From Bacteroidales bacterium (GTDB taxonomy: Bacteria; Bacteroidota; Bacteroidia; Bacteroidales; UBA12077): 6,067 bases of DNA. Positions 5,995 through 6,067 of this stretch are shown piece after piece. Position numbers and translations under genes: made by a program. The notes beneath the pieces are model-generated. The model was given only the letters and a program-made list of their open reading frames with translations. It searched no databases and was not told the DNA's origin. The DNA is taken from assembly GCA_030635365.1 (NCBI GenBank), contig DAOVYZ010000232.1, positions 1 through 6,067 of the forward strand. The letters run 5' to 3'. Position 1 is the stretch's first letter. Each line of letters starts with the position of its first letter.

Positions 5995-6067
5995 TTAACA
6001 ACCTAATACCGTTTTAACCTCATTTTGTAACTGAAGTTTATTATTCACTTTCTTAAGTAACTCGCTT
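5995..6067 (-). CDS. C-terminal end of a protein continuing beyond the right edge, possibly a receiver domain
   Basis: The last 23 codons before a TAA (5995-5997) are open to the window edge and read SELLKKVNNKLQLQNEVK followed by TVLGC. The Glu-Leu-Leu-Lys-Lys-Val pattern in an amphipathic helix is like the final helix of many receiver domains (family pattern E-L-L-x-[KR]-V-x-x-x-L-x-L). With two receivers next door, the C-terminus of a response regulator or hybrid kinase is plausible. The strong minus-strand terminator 42 bases further on supports a real gene ending here. The piece is too short to be sure of either the frame or the family. Confidence 0.5.
   Translation of the reverse strand, partial: SELLKKVNNKLQLQNEVKTVLGC

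Noticed and set aside
5983..6032. Direct repeat ATTTTGTAACT at 5983-5993 and 6022-6032
   Set aside because: Eleven AT-rich bases repeated once, with one copy inside the probable coding tail; this is readily explained by chance. No third copy or mobile-element boundary was seen.
1..6067. Mobile element, CRISPR array, toxin-antitoxin pair or defence system
   Set aside because: No terminal inverted repeats with a transposase, no spaced direct repeats, no nuclease or toxin motifs; gaps are short and each is accounted for by a terminator, promoter or nothing visible.

Overview
The window is AT-rich throughout (roughly 30% GC by eye) and looks like chromosomal DNA of a member of the Bacteroidota. 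The evidence is a perfect TAnnTTTG promoter box in front of recR, little sign of Shine-Dalgarno sequences, signal peptides ending in S-Q or A-Q, an outer-membrane barrel ending in phenylalanine, and receiver proteins of the kind found at the end of Bacteroidota hybrid kinases. Genus and species cannot be read from the sequence. Most genes look like ordinary conserved chromosomal content. I see no phage, insertion sequence, CRISPR array, tRNA or rRNA.

Left part (1-1970, minus strand): a 490-residue sodium:solute symporter is followed after 31 bases by the start of a small exported, probable outer-membrane beta-barrel protein that runs off the left edge. Middle (2030-3560, plus strand): a promoter in the divergent gap drives recR (recombination mediator). 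After 54 bases comes an exported TPR-repeat protein, and this unit ends at a 20-bp perfect hairpin that probably serves as a terminator for both strands.

Right part (3567-6067, minus strand): reading in the direction of transcription from the right edge, there is the last 23 codons of a gene that resembles a receiver-domain end, a stand-alone CheY-like receiver (131 aa), a second stand-alone receiver (127 aa), and a 407-residue porin-like outer-membrane protein. Each of these four genes is followed by an inverted repeat that could end its transcript. They therefore look like separate transcription units rather than one operon, although the hairpin after the first complete receiver is AT-only apart from its centre and ends, and is uncertain.

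The window joins three unrelated themes: membrane transport, DNA repair, and phosphorelay signalling next to an outer-membrane channel. No histidine kinase or output domain is visible, so the partners of the receivers must lie elsewhere. The most distinctive points are the cluster of output-less receivers with hairpins between them, two AGCTT-centred palindromes between the receivers, and a regularly spaced four-cysteine tail on the TPR protein. I did not find convincing evidence of a wholly new system.
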